From the NCBI GenBank assembly GCA_024364735.1, contig JAGFNQ010000723.1, positions 672,792 to 736,791 on the forward strand: 64,000 nt of DNA, given 5' to 3'. Origin of the DNA: Boesenbergia rotunda. Taxonomy: Eukaryota > Streptophyta > Magnoliopsida > Zingiberales > Zingiberaceae. Shown piece by piece: positions 1 through 11,760 of the stretch. Position 1 is the stretch's first letter, and every line of letters starts with the position of its first letter. The position numbers and the translations under genes were made by a program. Below the pieces are notes generated by a model. It had not been told where the DNA came from. It saw only the letters and a program-made list of their open reading frames with translations, and did no database searches.

Positions 1-269
1 AAATTTAAAAAAATTATTTACCTTACGTTTTTATTTGAAAAATATTTATATATTAATCAAAATTTTAACGAATCGATTGAAATATTAAAAAATATTTATA
101 TATTAATCAAGTTTGAAAATTGAAATATTTTTTAGTTTTTACCTTTTATTTTTAGCGCCGATTCTATAATATATTATTTTAAAATAAAAGTCTAAACATG
201 CATGTGCACGGACGTCTCGAAATTTGTTACTGAGAGAGAGAAAGAGAAAGACAATAGTTAAAAGAGGGG
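1..269. other. AT-rich intergenic DNA
   Basis: AT-rich sequence with a short direct repeat (aaaaatatttatatattaat at about 40-60 and 89-110). No coding potential seen. Confidence 0.5.
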
Positions 270-378
270 TATAAGAGGAAGTTTACATAAAGACATGCGC
301 CGTTTGGTAAAATAGAAACTATGATACGGAATTGGTAATTTCCAATTCTTAGGTACGCCCTTTGGTAAATTATCCAAG
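270..378 (+). mobile_element. Relic MULE terminal inverted repeat (right end)
   Basis: This stretch matches, in the same orientation, the right terminal repeat of the MULE that ends at 59494. Shared blocks in the same order are an aggaagtt...cttaaa/acataaa block, gcgcc(c/g)tttggtaaaatag, and the terminal gtacgccctttggtaaatt. The rest of that element would lie to the left of the window. It is more diverged than the two ends of the 52-59 kb element are from each other, so it is an older or different family member. Confidence 0.6.
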
Positions 379-1319
379 AAACTTTCTTGCCGTGGCACAC
401 ATGGCTTACACATGGCTTACACATGGCTTGTTTGGTTCCTTCATGTCATCGGAGTGGTTGTCCTCCGGGGGATGTGGGCGCCTCACGTGCCTTGGCCCGG
501 GCCTAAATTGGGCTGTGGGACGGTGGCAGTAAGGTGGGCACGAGGGTTAATTGGTCAGTGAGTAAGTAATTAATGACGCCATGCCCGACCGAGTTACGAT
601 CGAACCTATCAAAGTCGGAAAATGGCACGGGCTGTTCAGCTGCCATGTCAGATAAGGCAGAATGTCGCACTAGGGGCCGTGCCAGATTAGGTTTAACACA
701 TTGTTCTATCGTACCAAACACAACCCATCATGTCAGCATGTCCATGGAAGAGAAGATGAAATTTAAAAAATTGAAGAATATTTTATAATAATAACAGGTG
801 TGTTGATTTGGATCATGTTAAAAGGGATACATCTTTTACAGGCGCCAGTGAAGAATGACACTCCGATATCTTCAATTTATAATGAATTTTTCTTGAAGGT
901 CCTGCAATTCAATTAGCATAAAAAATAACTCACCTTTCCACTTCTTTCGGATCATGGCGACTTCATCAACATCCGATATAGATCACCGGTGGCTCGTCCC
1001 TTGAGGGGTCCTGGTGCAAGATCAGTCATATTTAAATTCGATTCGAAATTTGAAAATACAAATAATTTTGGCTCCAATCTTGATTTGACCATAATCGAAC
1101 TATAATTTAAAATGATTTAAATTCGATTATGATTCGAATTATTTATGGACCTTAATTTAGACATATTTAAATTATAATTGAGTAAAAATAATAAAATTTG
1201 ATTCGAGTTTGGCTTGAAAGCGGCTCCCGAACAATTGAATAAAATATTATGAAATTGAATTCGGCTTGAAAAAATATCGAACATGTTGGAGTTCGGCTTG
1301 AATTCGATAATTTTAAATG
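379..1319. other. Intergenic, no gene recognised
   Basis: A GC-richer segment (about 430-735) begins near ttgtttggtt and ends near accaaacacaacc, which is a weak inverted terminal similarity that could be an old MITE. The rest is AT-rich with repeated short runs such as ttaaattcgatt. Short open frames here have no recognisable domain. Confidence 0.35.
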
Positions 1320-1565
1320 ACCACAAAAATAAGTCAAATAGCGACGAATTATTAGTGACAAATTTGAGTTTGTGGACAAACAACATTATTGGCTAAATTT
1401 CATATCACTGTTAAAGTTTGGTATTAGATGAATTTGTAACATTCGTCGCTACCTATGTTAGCAGTGAATTTGTAAAGTTCTCTTTGTAACATTCGTCGCT
1501 AATGTATTATGTATATTTGTTACCGGCGAATTTTTAAAAATTTGGACAATTTACATTAGTGACTT
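1320..1565. repeat. Short repeats with cgtcgct core (possible CACTA-type subterminal region)
   Basis: The motif gcgacgaatt or its complement attcgtcgct recurs at about 1341, 1441 and 1491, with related ggcgaattt and tgacaaattt words between. Clustered short motifs of this kind are typical of subterminal regions of plant CACTA elements. No CACTA terminus was located, so the family assignment is a guess. Confidence 0.35.
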
Positions 1566-1784
1566 AAAACGCTATTGGTTTCTTTACCCCGATCCCGCTG
1601 CACACTTCTTCCTTATCCTCCGCATTCTCCTCCACCAGCACTCTTCTACCCGACAACTCTAGTGCATCTCTCCAACGAATCATCCTTCTCTCCTTCTTGT
1701 GATTGCTCCTGCTCCGACCTGACGAGTGGTCGTCATATTCCGACTGTTCCTCCCACGGTAGAAGCTTTTCATATAGTTTTTTAA

Positions 1785-2215
1785 ATAGTTTTAATCATAA
1801 TTTTAGGATTATTTTGATACTTATATGATACGTTTAGGATATTTTAATACTTAGGTGATAATTTTAGGATTATTTATGTACTTAGATAATAATTTTAGGT
1901 TTATTATTCGTATGATATTTTCAAAATTTTTAATCATAATTTTAGGATTATTTTGATTAATAATGTTTGGAATATTTTAATATTTAGATGATGGTTTTAG
2001 AGTTATTTTGTTCTAGATGATAATTTTAGGGTTATTCTAAACCTAGTATTTTCAATATTTTTAATGATAATTTTAGGTTATTTTGATATTTAGATTATAA
2101 TTTTAGTGATATTGTGATACTTAGGTGAATATTTTAGGATTATTTTGATACTTAGATAATAATGTTTTGGTTATTTAAAATGATTAATTAATTTAAATTG
2201 TTTAATTAAAAATGA
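1785..2215. repeat. AT-rich minisatellite, unit about 30-35 bp
   Basis: Degenerate tandem copies of a unit containing ataattttaggattatttt followed by gatacttagatg fill this block. At least ten copies are visible, with substitutions and length variation. Confidence 0.65.
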
Positions 2216-3127
2216 TTAACTAAGTTAAGTAATATGAAAGCTGGGGCGATTGACCTGTCCTCACAAAAGTTTACCACTGACCGTCAGACTAAATTGGGAA
2301 GCGCTCGTGACGAACGGTCCGTCCAATTTGAAAAAAAAAAATCATGCAAAATACAAAATTATCTAATTAATTTCATTGAAAATTACCATCAAACTTATTT
2401 ATAAGAGTTAGTTATTAAATACTATAATTTTTTAATATATTTAACCAGATTTTATGAATATGGATAAAAGTTTAATTTGATTGAAAGTTATCATCATACT
2501 TATTTATAAACATTATTTATTAAATACTATGATTTTTTATATAATTAATCATGTTTTATAAATATGTATAAAAGTTGGATAATAATTGAGAATCGGATTA
2601 TTTAAATTGGTTGAATCAATTTTCAAGGACGATATAAAATTATATGATGCATTTGAATTTATTCAAAATTTAATGTCCATCTCAAATGTGTGATAATCTA
2701 TGGGATTATGTCGATTGCGTGATTTAAAGTCCGGAGCTTTCATTGAGAAGCCGCTACGGATGGAAATAAGATGAAATATGGGCGCCCATTCCTATTCATA
2801 TTCCTCATATGCAATAAGAGTACAAGTTACCACCTCTTTTCCTATAATTAGGCATCCCATGAAATCAGAAAGTAGATACAGGAAGGAGAATAGATTGATT
2901 CGGAGGGATTTGGTTCGTGGAAAATCATGAAGGTTCCTATCTTCTCGGCAACCACATGCATCTACTCCTATTTCTTCTCCCAAAGCACTATAGTTTTTCT
3001 TTCGTACGAATTCTCTTACAATAACAAAGGTATGGTTCCGGAAAGATTCGACGATGATGATCAGTTACTGGAGTTCCGCTCCCTTGGAAATTGCTACTTC
3101 GAGGAGGAACTTAGGGTCCTGTAAGAT
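2216..3127. other. Intergenic, no gene recognised
   Basis: AT-rich DNA with a weak direct repeat (ttataa(a)cattatttattaaatactat at about 2400 and 2505). The short open frames at 2792-3124 lack any family signature. Confidence 0.35.
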
Positions 3128-3990
3128 TAACACGAGAGTTAGGGGACACGTCGGTGGGAGTCCGACGAAATCCACTCCGACGCTCAAGTCAGTGTCGATC
3201 CGAAAAGTAAAGGTAGCGAGAAATAAAGAATGTACGTAGGATTGAGAGACCGTAACCCCTTTACTGGAGGGGTTGGATTACCTTTTATACTGACGACGAC
3301 AGACTAGACGTGCCGTGCCCCCTCACTCGGTGCCATGTCTCCGATACTTAAGGCACGCCCCCCTCTTCCGTTGGCAACTGGATAATCTTTGAAATGATCT
3401 GCGCCGTTATCATGCTTCCACCCGTTGCGACTTTTAAGGGTCATGCAGACCTCTTTTAACGAGGATGCTTATCTGTACTGTGAGGGGGTCATTATCTGAG
3501 GTCGGTAATTACGGAGACTCCACCTCCCGAGGTGAGCCCGGGATCTACGGGCGCTATAACTCCCGAGGTGCTCTCGGAGTCTAATCTCCTGGGTTGCTCC
3601 CGGGAGGGGTTCTCGGGCTAACCTTCCCGGGCGCGTCTCCTGAGGGGGCCCTGGGGCCCAGAAAAGAAAGTCGCTTCGATCTGTCCTGTCGCGCCCCGCG
3701 ATTTCTTCATCCCTCGTGTCGGGCACGTTCCATCAGGTATCATAGCAAGTAATGCCCAGTGCTAGAAGAAATCCCTCCGGCAATCATATCGCTGCAAAGG
3801 ACGCGTAGTCGCGTCGGGAAAAAGCAACTGTGTCGCGTTTTCTCCGTTCTCGGAACTGACGCGAGCGCCGATGACAGGTGGCTAGCAATCGCCGTCCATG
3901 GTTGGTAAGCGTCGGTGACCCTGTCGGAAGGCCGGCGATCGACCTACCACCGTGTTCGTCGCGGTGGAAAAAGCACAACATGAGCAATTG
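3128..3990. mobile_element. LTR-retrotransposon LTR-like block (gypsy type), fragment
   Basis: A sharp rise in GC content marks this block. It contains ctccgacgctcaagtcagt (3174), also found with small changes at about 16160 and 18312, and a gtaacccctttactgg / gaggggttggattacctttta motif shared with the block at 63.9 kb. Several copies of ctcccgag or tcccgggag follow between 3520 and 3660. No reverse transcriptase is present and no target duplication was found, so this is a fragment. Open frames inside it are artefacts of high GC. Confidence 0.5.
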
Positions 3991-6480
3991 AGCATTAGAC
4001 GACGAAGCACAATAAAGTGAGAAAATATTTGTTTTTTTATAAATAAAAAAGAAAACAAATTCTCATGGAGAATAAAAATTTAAAAAAAAGCGAGAAAACT
4101 TTCTCACATCAAAAAGAAACACGAAACAGCGTCTCCTGGTACAACGGATAATAAAAATCCTCAATACAAAATATACACGGCTACAAATTAATATATAATA
4201 AGAGAAAAAACATGTAACACATATAAGAAAGTTACATATTAGTATGAGTTACGATAAATAAAACTTCATAAGTTTATCTTGAGCATACAAATAGTACAAA
4301 ACACAAATACATGTCCACATAAATAGAAAATAATGAAAATAAAACATCCATAAAAAAAATACCGAGACGAAGTCAGCCCGACAGAGAGTGGAATTAGCGA
4401 TAGGGCTCTCTCCTAGCAACTCTCAGTACATCAACCTAGAATAGAAAATCAAGCAAACGGTGGTGAATCCAAGGGGACTCCACGGATATATATACAGATA
4501 GATATGCATAACTGTAAAAAAGTTATACAAAAGCAGTACAGAATTAAGTAGATACAGTCTTATAGGAATACTTAGAACACATGCCCGAGAAATTGAATGG
4601 AAGTATATACCAATGTCAAACCCACTCGCTAGGTATGAAGGTCATAAATCCTCGAACCTGAAAGATCACCAGATCATATGTAAACAAAATATCTCATGTA
4701 CATACATATCATCTAAATTCAACAATCATAGCTTAAACAAATGTAGCAAACTCAAACAAATGCAATCCATGCAATCGTGAACATGATCTAATGACATGGT
4801 CACCCCTGATACCAGTCAGCCACTATCACCGGTGATGGGTGAGGTCGAGTGGGTAGGGCTATGACAATTGTACGTACTCTGCCATCAAGACTTCTAGTGA
4901 CCGAGTGGATAGGATACTGGCGGAGGACACACCCATCCTACCTCAATTCATATAGGTGAGCACCACTCTCATCTTCTCGTATCACGGAAAAGAGGAAGAA
5001 TCCCTGTCTGCTACCATACTGCGGATACTACTACCTATGAGCGACCGAGCGGAGGCTTGACAAGGCAACTGCACACACTGTCCAATAGTACCACTAACTC
5101 ATGAGTGATAGTATGCAAAGATCCTGATATGATTGACGATCCGTCTTAACTACAAGGGAGTAATGGATCGCCAGTTATGTAACAATACAAAGATGGTGCA
5201 TGACATTAAGACGTGTAATACCACCAATCAAACCTCAACATGACATGCACTGGTCTGTAAACATGAATCATCTACAAATATGCTACTAAACATGCAATAA
5301 TGTAAGATATCAACAAATGTCAGGTATAATATGACATGTATATATTACGCACGCATACACAAGTGTGTACTCTAACAGAATAAGAGTATCAAGTATTGAG
5401 ACGGTTTGAAAATAAGCGTTCAGTATCTTAAAGGGTCAATCAGTAAGTATCAAGCAAAATAAACAAAAATAGATATAAGGTAAATTTTACTACTATCCAT
5501 AAAATAAATCATGCATAAAAACCTGATGATATCTACAGAGATAAGTCAGAAGGTATCCACCTCCAATGATGGTGCTCATAATCGAAGAGAACCCCTGTCT
5601 AGGTATATGTGCAAAATCAATGTCCTGTGTTAGTAGATATAGTGTTTAGTTATGATAACATATGATACCTAGTTAAACAAGCTATCCTAATCAATTAAGA
5701 TCATCCTAATTATATCGTTTCATTTAATTATCATAATTACATGATTAATCTCTAATTACCCCACTTAATTAAGGTTAGGTTCAATTTAGGTTTTAACCCA
5801 AACTTAGCCCGAGTTTAGAGTGGCTCACATTAAGGTATAACCACAACCTCATCATCATGGAAAACCCCTGTACCTAATCCCATCAAGGATCTGCCTCACA
5901 AGTGTAGTGTAAGCTAAACAACCAAGAATCCTAGTTGTTATTACATGCTACTTGCTACAATCCCATACAAAACCTCCATAAACAGAATCATTCACAAGTG
6001 ATCCTTACGACAATACATATCAGATTCCCCCCAACTCACCTAAACCAACAAATCAAAAATGTTCTCAATACCCCTCATGGCAAAGGAACCAAAAATCAAA
6101 TGACCTCTACCACAAAACCTTACAGCAACCAAGTCAAGGGAATTAATCCCCACCGAATCCCAATTCCACAACCACGGCAACATGCAACAAAACAACCTCA
6201 TGACTAGATTGGAATCACAATCAACTCACGGCATGATCCTCATCCAAACACCTAAGCAAAACAGATCCATCCACAAGGGCAGCTGCGCTCAAACCATAGA
6301 ACAACTCCAGACATAAACTCATCAAAATCAAATACGAAACTATCACAAAGTATCCAAAAGACCAAAACCCCAGCTCAAATAAAAAAAGAAGGAATCTGAA
6401 CTAATCTACAACACTGAAACTAACTAACTATCTCAATTGCATATCTCCAGATCTAATACTCAGATCTAACCATAATTCAA
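3991..6480. other. Non-coding, probably transposon-derived
   Basis: Long AT-moderate sequence with no convincing coding frame. The block 4800-5110 (repeated 'gagtgggtaggg', 'cgaccgagcggagg' words) has the look of long-LTR gypsy non-coding DNA, but no LTR boundary or polymerase domain is visible. The 90-codon open frame at 5935-6207 is of low complexity and is not supported as a gene. Confidence 0.35.
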
Positions 6481-6496
6481 AATATACCTTACCTGA
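6481..6496. repeat. Target-site duplication, left copy
   Basis: aatataccttacctga here is repeated exactly at 6721-6736, bracketing the SINE between them. Confidence 0.85.
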
Positions 6497-6720
6497 TTCA
6501 AAAAGGTGGAACCGCCACCTCAACGGCCCCCTGATCCCTGCCCCACAGGTTTTCAGAGGGAGGCAAATCACGGTTATCACTGGTGTAGTGAGGCGCCTGG
6601 GGTCGAGGGAATTAATGCCAGCAGACCAGGATTTTATTCCCGTGCAAATGGCGACCTCGAACCTGTGACCTCATTCAAATCGGCAGGCGCCTCACCATCC
6701 GATCCAGCCCGTGGGGGCCA
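6497..6720 (-). mobile_element. tRNA-derived SINE, 224 bp, with 16-bp target duplication
   Basis: Read on the minus strand the insert starts with tggcccccacgggctgga, has an A-box-like region near gatggtgaggcgcctg and a B-box-like ggttcgaggtcgcc about 45 bases later, then an unrelated body ending in ccacctttttgaa. The exact 16-bp direct repeats on both sides show insertion by target-primed reverse transcription, and their perfect match suggests a fairly recent insertion. The open frame across it on the plus strand is not a gene. Confidence 0.7.
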
Positions 6721-6736
6721 AATATACCTTACCTGA
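6721..6736. repeat. Target-site duplication, right copy
   Basis: Exact copy of 6481-6496. Confidence 0.85.
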
Positions 6737-7145
6737 GCCTAGCGCTAGCATTGCTCCTTTTCCCAATTCCATCAGATCAATCAAATAGGAGGTAGATTAA
6801 CAATCTCCAATCCAAAATCATGTTGACAACCCACGCCCCTCCTCCAATTGCCTCAACCTCCCACGAAATCTACACATCGAAGGCAGATTAGGGCTTAACG
6901 ATGAAGAACAGGTCTCACTCCACCTAACGACTGGACTAAAATGCATCCGCACCTAGAACACAATCGCACTTACTTGGGGTCGGTGACGAGCCCTAACACG
7001 CTGGCTCCGGCAGTGCTGCAGAGCTCCAAATGCTTAGCCAACAGATTTCAGACCGATAAGGCGCCGCTAGATTGAAGGAGGCTCCTGCGCGTAAGAGAAA
7101 AGGGAAAGGTCAAGCAAAAGGGGTTGTCAACTACCTAGTCACAAG
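6737..7145. other. Intergenic, no gene recognised
   Basis: Nothing recognisable; probably part of the same transposon-derived block as 3991-6480, into which the SINE inserted. Confidence 0.3.
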
Positions 7146-7405
7146 GAAGGGACGTTGGCCGGTGGATCGAGGCTGAGGCAAAGCTCCAGTGTCAGAGGGT
7201 GGAGAGGAGGAAGAAAAAATAAAAAGGAAACGGAAGGAAGAGGACTGGCCTCGACGTGCGATTGTGTCGAGTGAAGTTGGGCAGAGGAAGGAGAGGAAGG
7301 GGAGAACTTAAGCTAGGATAGTTTTGCAATTTAACCCCTCTACTTTGGATGATCAAATCTGCACCCCCAAATGTAGGGTTTTGAGCAACTTAATCCTCCA
7401 ACTTT
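7146..7405 (+). repeat. Dispersed repeat, copy 1 (second copy at 20083-20318)
   Basis: Begins gacgttggccggtgga and ends gagcaacttaatcctc. A second copy in the same orientation lies at 20083-20318, with a few substitutions and a short internal deletion. Both carry the purine-rich aggaagaaaaaataaaaagg and the cgacgtgcgattgtgt words. This is most likely the end of a retrotransposon family. Confidence 0.7.
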
Positions 7406-8511
7406 GCTTCTTCATCCAACACAACCTTAGTATTCAGGTTTTTAACCACTTTAACCTTTCAAACTTGGTGATCTCAATCTCATCCGTTAATCTTCAATCA
7501 TGAGTCTGAAAACCCGAATAAATTACGAGAAAATTTCTTGGACTTCTTCAATAATTTGTGAGCTGGGTTTTTATTTTATCATATTTAACATTAAATATTT
7601 TTTTCTTAGAACTGATTTGTCCAATCAGATTCAGGTCTGATCAAATTATTAGTTGATTTAAATAGATCAATTTAATCGAATCAGATCCCAATCAAGTTCA
7701 AACTATTATTTGGTTCAATCTTACCAATTTAGCCTAAATTAAAACCGATTCGGTTCGAACCGGTTTGTTTATTCAGACCAGATTGAATCTTAATTACTGG
7801 TTAGGTTTAATTAAATGGGTCTAGACTAATCAAAATTGGGCTAGATTTGTGCCAGTTTTGATTTATTGAGATGGATCTTTCCAGATTTGGTCAAATTGGC
7901 CAAATTTATTCAAATGAACCAGATTTGATTAAAATTGGGTCAAATTGGCTAGAATTGATTAAATGAACCTTGATTTGATCAATAAGTATATGCTAGACTT
8001 AAATGAGCTTAGGCTAACAATATATAGGGCATCCCTATCCATTTAGATCAGTTCTAATGAGTACAAGAGACTAAATTAATCTTCGGATCCGTTTTATCAA
8101 TCGACCAATCCAGTATGTCAATCAACTAAAGCTCCATAAATAAAGAAATGTTTTTTCTTATTTGCTTAATTATTTAAATTGTGTATTGGTTTTATACATA
8201 TGTGTGAATTAAATTAAATAGGCCTTGTTATTATTTGTCAGTATTATACTTGCATTATTATTTTCAATTCTAGATGTCACGGATGATATATACGATGACT
8301 CGTTACGATGTGAGATGGAATGACCTATGGGTGGCGATTGAGGAGATAGAGTATGACTCAGTTCATGGAGTCAAGGGAATATTGGACGGCTCGATCGATT
8401 GTTCTGGAAACATGAGTAAGAAGAGTTTTTAGTCCTAGATAATTACAGGATCTGAGCATTGATTGTATCATAATCAGGGCGTCCCAAAGTAGTTGCACAC
8501 CATGTATGGGG
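7406..8511. other. AT-rich intergenic DNA with short degenerate repeats
   Basis: Between about 7610 and 7990 words such as caaattggc, agatttgatt and gaaccagattt recur irregularly. No gene seen. A polypyrimidine and atg at about 8270-8300 do not open a supported frame. Confidence 0.35.
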
Positions 8512-9440
8512 TGTTGGGATTGATGGCCCGGCTAGAGGAGAGTGAATAGCCGATTACTCACTCAATTCGTGGTTCTCTTCCTACAAGTTAGTGCGCAAGC
8601 AGAATAACAATTAAACTAAAATTAACTAGAAGAGAACACACCGATTTACGTCGTTTGGAGAAAAACTCCTACTCTACGACTGTTCGTAAGATGGACGATC
8701 CCGATCCGTTGGTGGATGATTCCCCGGAAAGCCTTCGGTTAGCTTGTATAGCTCTTGTGGGTGGAGAAACCTCGCCACAAATTCGCACAAGAACTCTAAG
8801 TATTTAGACTACTAATTGGCTTTTAACCAAGACCACTTTCGTCAACCTTAGCCAGCAAAACCGAGCTCCTTTAAATAGAGCTCGTTGCTGGACTAGTCAT
8901 TACCAGTCGATTGGTGCCAACACTAGTCGACTGATTCAGCCAAATCCGAATATTACAGCTCAACGTTTGAATTTCCAGTCGACTGCATAGAAGATCAGTA
9001 GACTGATCTTTCTATGACCTCTACCAGTCGACTGATCTCATACTAGTCGACTGGTAAAACCCTAATCTTAGGGTTTCCCATCCCGAATATAGTTCACTCA
9101 CACTCGAACCCTCACGACTCACTTGACTCTCCTTTGCAGCCTTGACTCTTATCTTCAAGTCTTCTTTGCTTTGGCTCTCATCCCTCAGATGCATACAAGC
9201 CTGCGACTCGTCTCCACATGTCATCGTTTGCGTATGCCTCGAAGTGCGCTTCTTTTGACTCATCGTTGTTACCTTATCTACGGTCTCTCGAATGTTCCAT
9301 CTTTCACCAGACCCGAAACTATCAAACTGAGTCATATGTATATCATAGAGAACTTGCACACTCAAATACACATATCAAATATAATGATGAACCTAACTTA
9401 AATCTTTTATCCAAATATCAAAACTCATAGTACCACGAAC
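8512..9440. mobile_element. Probable LTR fragment with agtcgactg repeats
   Basis: The block begins tgttgggattgatggcccgg, a TG-start typical of plant LTRs. It contains repeated agtcgactg(g/a) words at about 8902, 8928, 8971, 9026 and 9047, each centred on the palindrome gtcgac. No matching second LTR, primer site or target duplication was found, so the right boundary is approximate. The open frames at 9021-9430 are not supported as genes. Confidence 0.4.
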
Positions 9441-9907
9441 CATAAATTGTCTTAACATGAAGGCGCTATGAAGGATGTATCTCGTATGACAAGTTGTGTA
9501 GAGTTAATTCATCACAAGGATCCTAAAGAGTTTAAGGTAGAACTAAAAGAGCTCAGAAGGATCCAAAAGAGAATCCGAATCTAGATTAATTGAAAAATCA
9601 CGAAGCTAGTCTATATAAGATTGTCCTAATCGAGTCCACGATGAACGAGATTGTGTTGACCACTCCCCTAGTATTTTTCTTAATGGGAGTGAAATTAGTT
9701 TATCTGATTAATTAGGGTTCTGTTGTTTTTATTGTTATTACATACTAATCGAATTAGCCATTAACTAATTAAAAACCATGTAATACAAATTGATAAGTAT
9801 CAAAGCTGGGTAAGCATGTTGACGGATTATTAGGTCTATTTATATAAAATAAAATTACAAATAAAATATTTATTTTGTTTACACGAATTTGTAAAGAAAT
9901 TATTAAT
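9441..9907. other. Intergenic, no gene recognised
   Basis: Nothing recognisable apart from increasing AT content toward the repeat that starts at 9908. Confidence 0.35.
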
Positions 9908-10450
9908 AATATACCTATTTTTAATAATTAAATATTTTTATAATCAAATGATTTTTTATAATTAAACATTTAAAGTTTTCTAAAAGAAATATTAATAATT
10001 TTTAATAATCAAATATTTAAAGTTTTCTATAATCAAACAATTAATGATTTTTAATTATCAAACATTAAAAGCTATTTATAATCAAACTGATTTTTAATAA
10101 TAAAACATTTAAAGATTTCTATAATTAAACATTAATGATTTTTAATAATCAAACACTTAAAACTTTCTATAATCAAATATTAATAATCAAAGATTTAAAA
10201 CTTTCTATAATCAAATATTAATTAGTTTAAATAATCAAATATTTAAAGCTTTCTATAATCAAACATTAATAATTTTTAAAAATTAAATATTTAAAAGTAA
10301 AATATAATCAAACATAAATGATATATCCTAAAGAATTTTAATAGAAAACTCTCTGTATATATTGATTTCATAAATAAATATATTGATTAAATATCTATTA
10401 TTAATAAATAAATAAATAAAATAAATAATTTAAGGCGGCATGCCCACAAT
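9908..10450 (+). repeat. AT-rich tandem repeat, copy A
   Basis: Degenerate tandem units built from aataatcaaatatttaaag and ttctataatcaaacattaat, roughly 50-60 bp each. The same array occurs at 21342-21900 with only scattered differences, and it marks the start of the segmental duplication. It ends at the shared ggcggcatgcccacaatgct just upstream of the I29 gene promoter. Confidence 0.8.
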
Positions 10451-10468
10451 GCTCACTGTCCTCTCTTC

Positions 10469-10476
10469 TATATAAA
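10469..10476 (+). promoter_or_regulatory. TATA box of the I29 gene
   Basis: tatataaa lies 30 to 40 bp before a plausible transcription start and about 210 bp before the chosen start codon. Copy B of the duplication diverges exactly here (ttctata then aaattttatt), so the promoter is unique to copy A. Confidence 0.6.
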
Positions 10477-10685
10477 GGAAGGCGCGAACCCTGGGACGCT
10501 GGACTTCTAGACTGACCACCGCGAGCGCTTTCCGATATACCTAGTGACCGGTAGAAAACTTTCGTAGGATCGAATCGGTTATCTCAGATTCAATTTATTT
10601 GCTGTCTGATTCAACATTTTTTTATACAAAGGAAGTCTTTCCATCTCCAAACAAAGCATCAAGCTTTTCTCTTCTCTTTCCGCCC

Positions 10686-11576
10686 ATGTCTTCCTCCTCC
10701 CTCGCTGCCGTCCCCGTCCGCAGTGACGAGGAGCTGAGAATGCTCTACTTGGAGTGGAGGGACGAGTATCACCCCGACCAAAAAGCCCTAGATCTGGACG
10801 AAAACCGGTTCAAGGTCTTCAAGGATAAACTCCGTCTCGTGGAAGAGCACAATGCGGAGGCCGACCGCGGGGAGCACACCTGCTACCTCGCGATGAACAT
10901 GTTCAGCGACGTCTCCAACGAGGAGTACCAGCTGTTATACGCCAATAAGTGGTTGCAGGAGGAACCGGCAGAGAAAGGGGGCAATCGGCTCGGTTCTATA
11001 GATTGTAAGGAGAAGGCCGCCGTCGTCGCCGTAGAGAATCAAAGCGCTCGCGGTGAGCTATTCCTTCCTTTGTTGACTTCAAATTTTTTTAAGCATTGCT
11101 GATTCTCATTGTGTTAGATGTTTAGAATAACTGGCACGGGTATCTGCTTCTACCTCTTATTTAGACATTATTTAGTATCGAAATCTTGAAATCCAGATCG
11201 ATGAAGGTTTCTCATTTGCTATTAGTACTGTTAAGAATTAATAAGTGGATGACAGGGTTGAAAACAAGCCAAACCAACTCACTGTTCTTGATAGAGTTGT
11301 TCAAGCTTCTTCATCTATTTGATCTTCTGCCTATTAAATGAATATAAATAAATTCTTACCGAACCGGTTAAAGGGACTTAATGAGATTTAAAATACTTTG
11401 TTTCACTGATCTCGACATGTATGCTGATTTTACCCTTGATGGTGTTTACAGGAAGTTCGACATCATCTGATTGCATTGCCATCGAAGGTGTCGACCAAAT
11501 CGTCGCTTCGCTGTCAGAACAAGAATTAGTGGACCGTGATCCTGTCAACCATGGCTGCAACGGTGTATTAGATTAA
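10686..11576 (+). CDS. I29 propeptide protein with a dead, truncated papain-type remnant (two exons)
   Basis: Two exons, 10686-11052 and 11452-11576, joined by a GT-AG intron (donor gtgagc, acceptor tttacag) in matching phase, encode 163 residues. An in-frame ATG at 10599 would add 29. Residues about 15-85 form a cathepsin propeptide inhibitor (I29) domain: a partly conserved ERFNIN helix (RFKVFKDKLRLVEEHN) and MNMFSDVSNEEY in place of the GNFD loop. Exon 1 ends with VENQSAR, equivalent to papain VKNQG, so Gln19 is kept. Exon 2 reads GSSTSSDCIAIEGVDQIV then SLSEQELVDRD and GCNGVLD, then stops. Against CGSCWAFS the catalytic Cys position is Ser (residue 124 or 125). His and Asn are absent because the protein ends after GCNG. 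There is no signal peptide. The inference is a propeptide-like cysteine protease inhibitor; a dying protease gene is the alternative. Confidence 0.7.
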
Positions 11577-11760
11577 TAATTGGACAAGAGAAAAGATGCA
11601 AATAATAAAATCGTGGCTGCAATGTTGTATTAGAATAATTGTACAACAGAACAGAAAATATGACAGGGTTGAAAACAAGTCAAAACCAACTCACTGATCT
11701 TGATAGAGTTACTTGTTTAACTATTTGATCTTGTGCATCTTAATTTAACTTAAGCAAATT
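11252..11760 (+). repeat. Local duplication at the 3' end of the I29 gene
   Basis: tgacagggttgaaaacaag and the following ~80 bases at 11252 recur at 11663. The short segment tggctgcaacggtgtattag with its following aataattg (11551) recurs in altered form at 11614. Exon 2 of the I29 gene therefore lies between, and partly within, local duplications. Confidence 0.6.

Noticed and set aside
5935..6207. 90-codon frame rich in Asn, Gln and His
   Set aside because: Codon use follows A-rich composition, there is no motif and no splice context, and it lies in a transposon-derived block.
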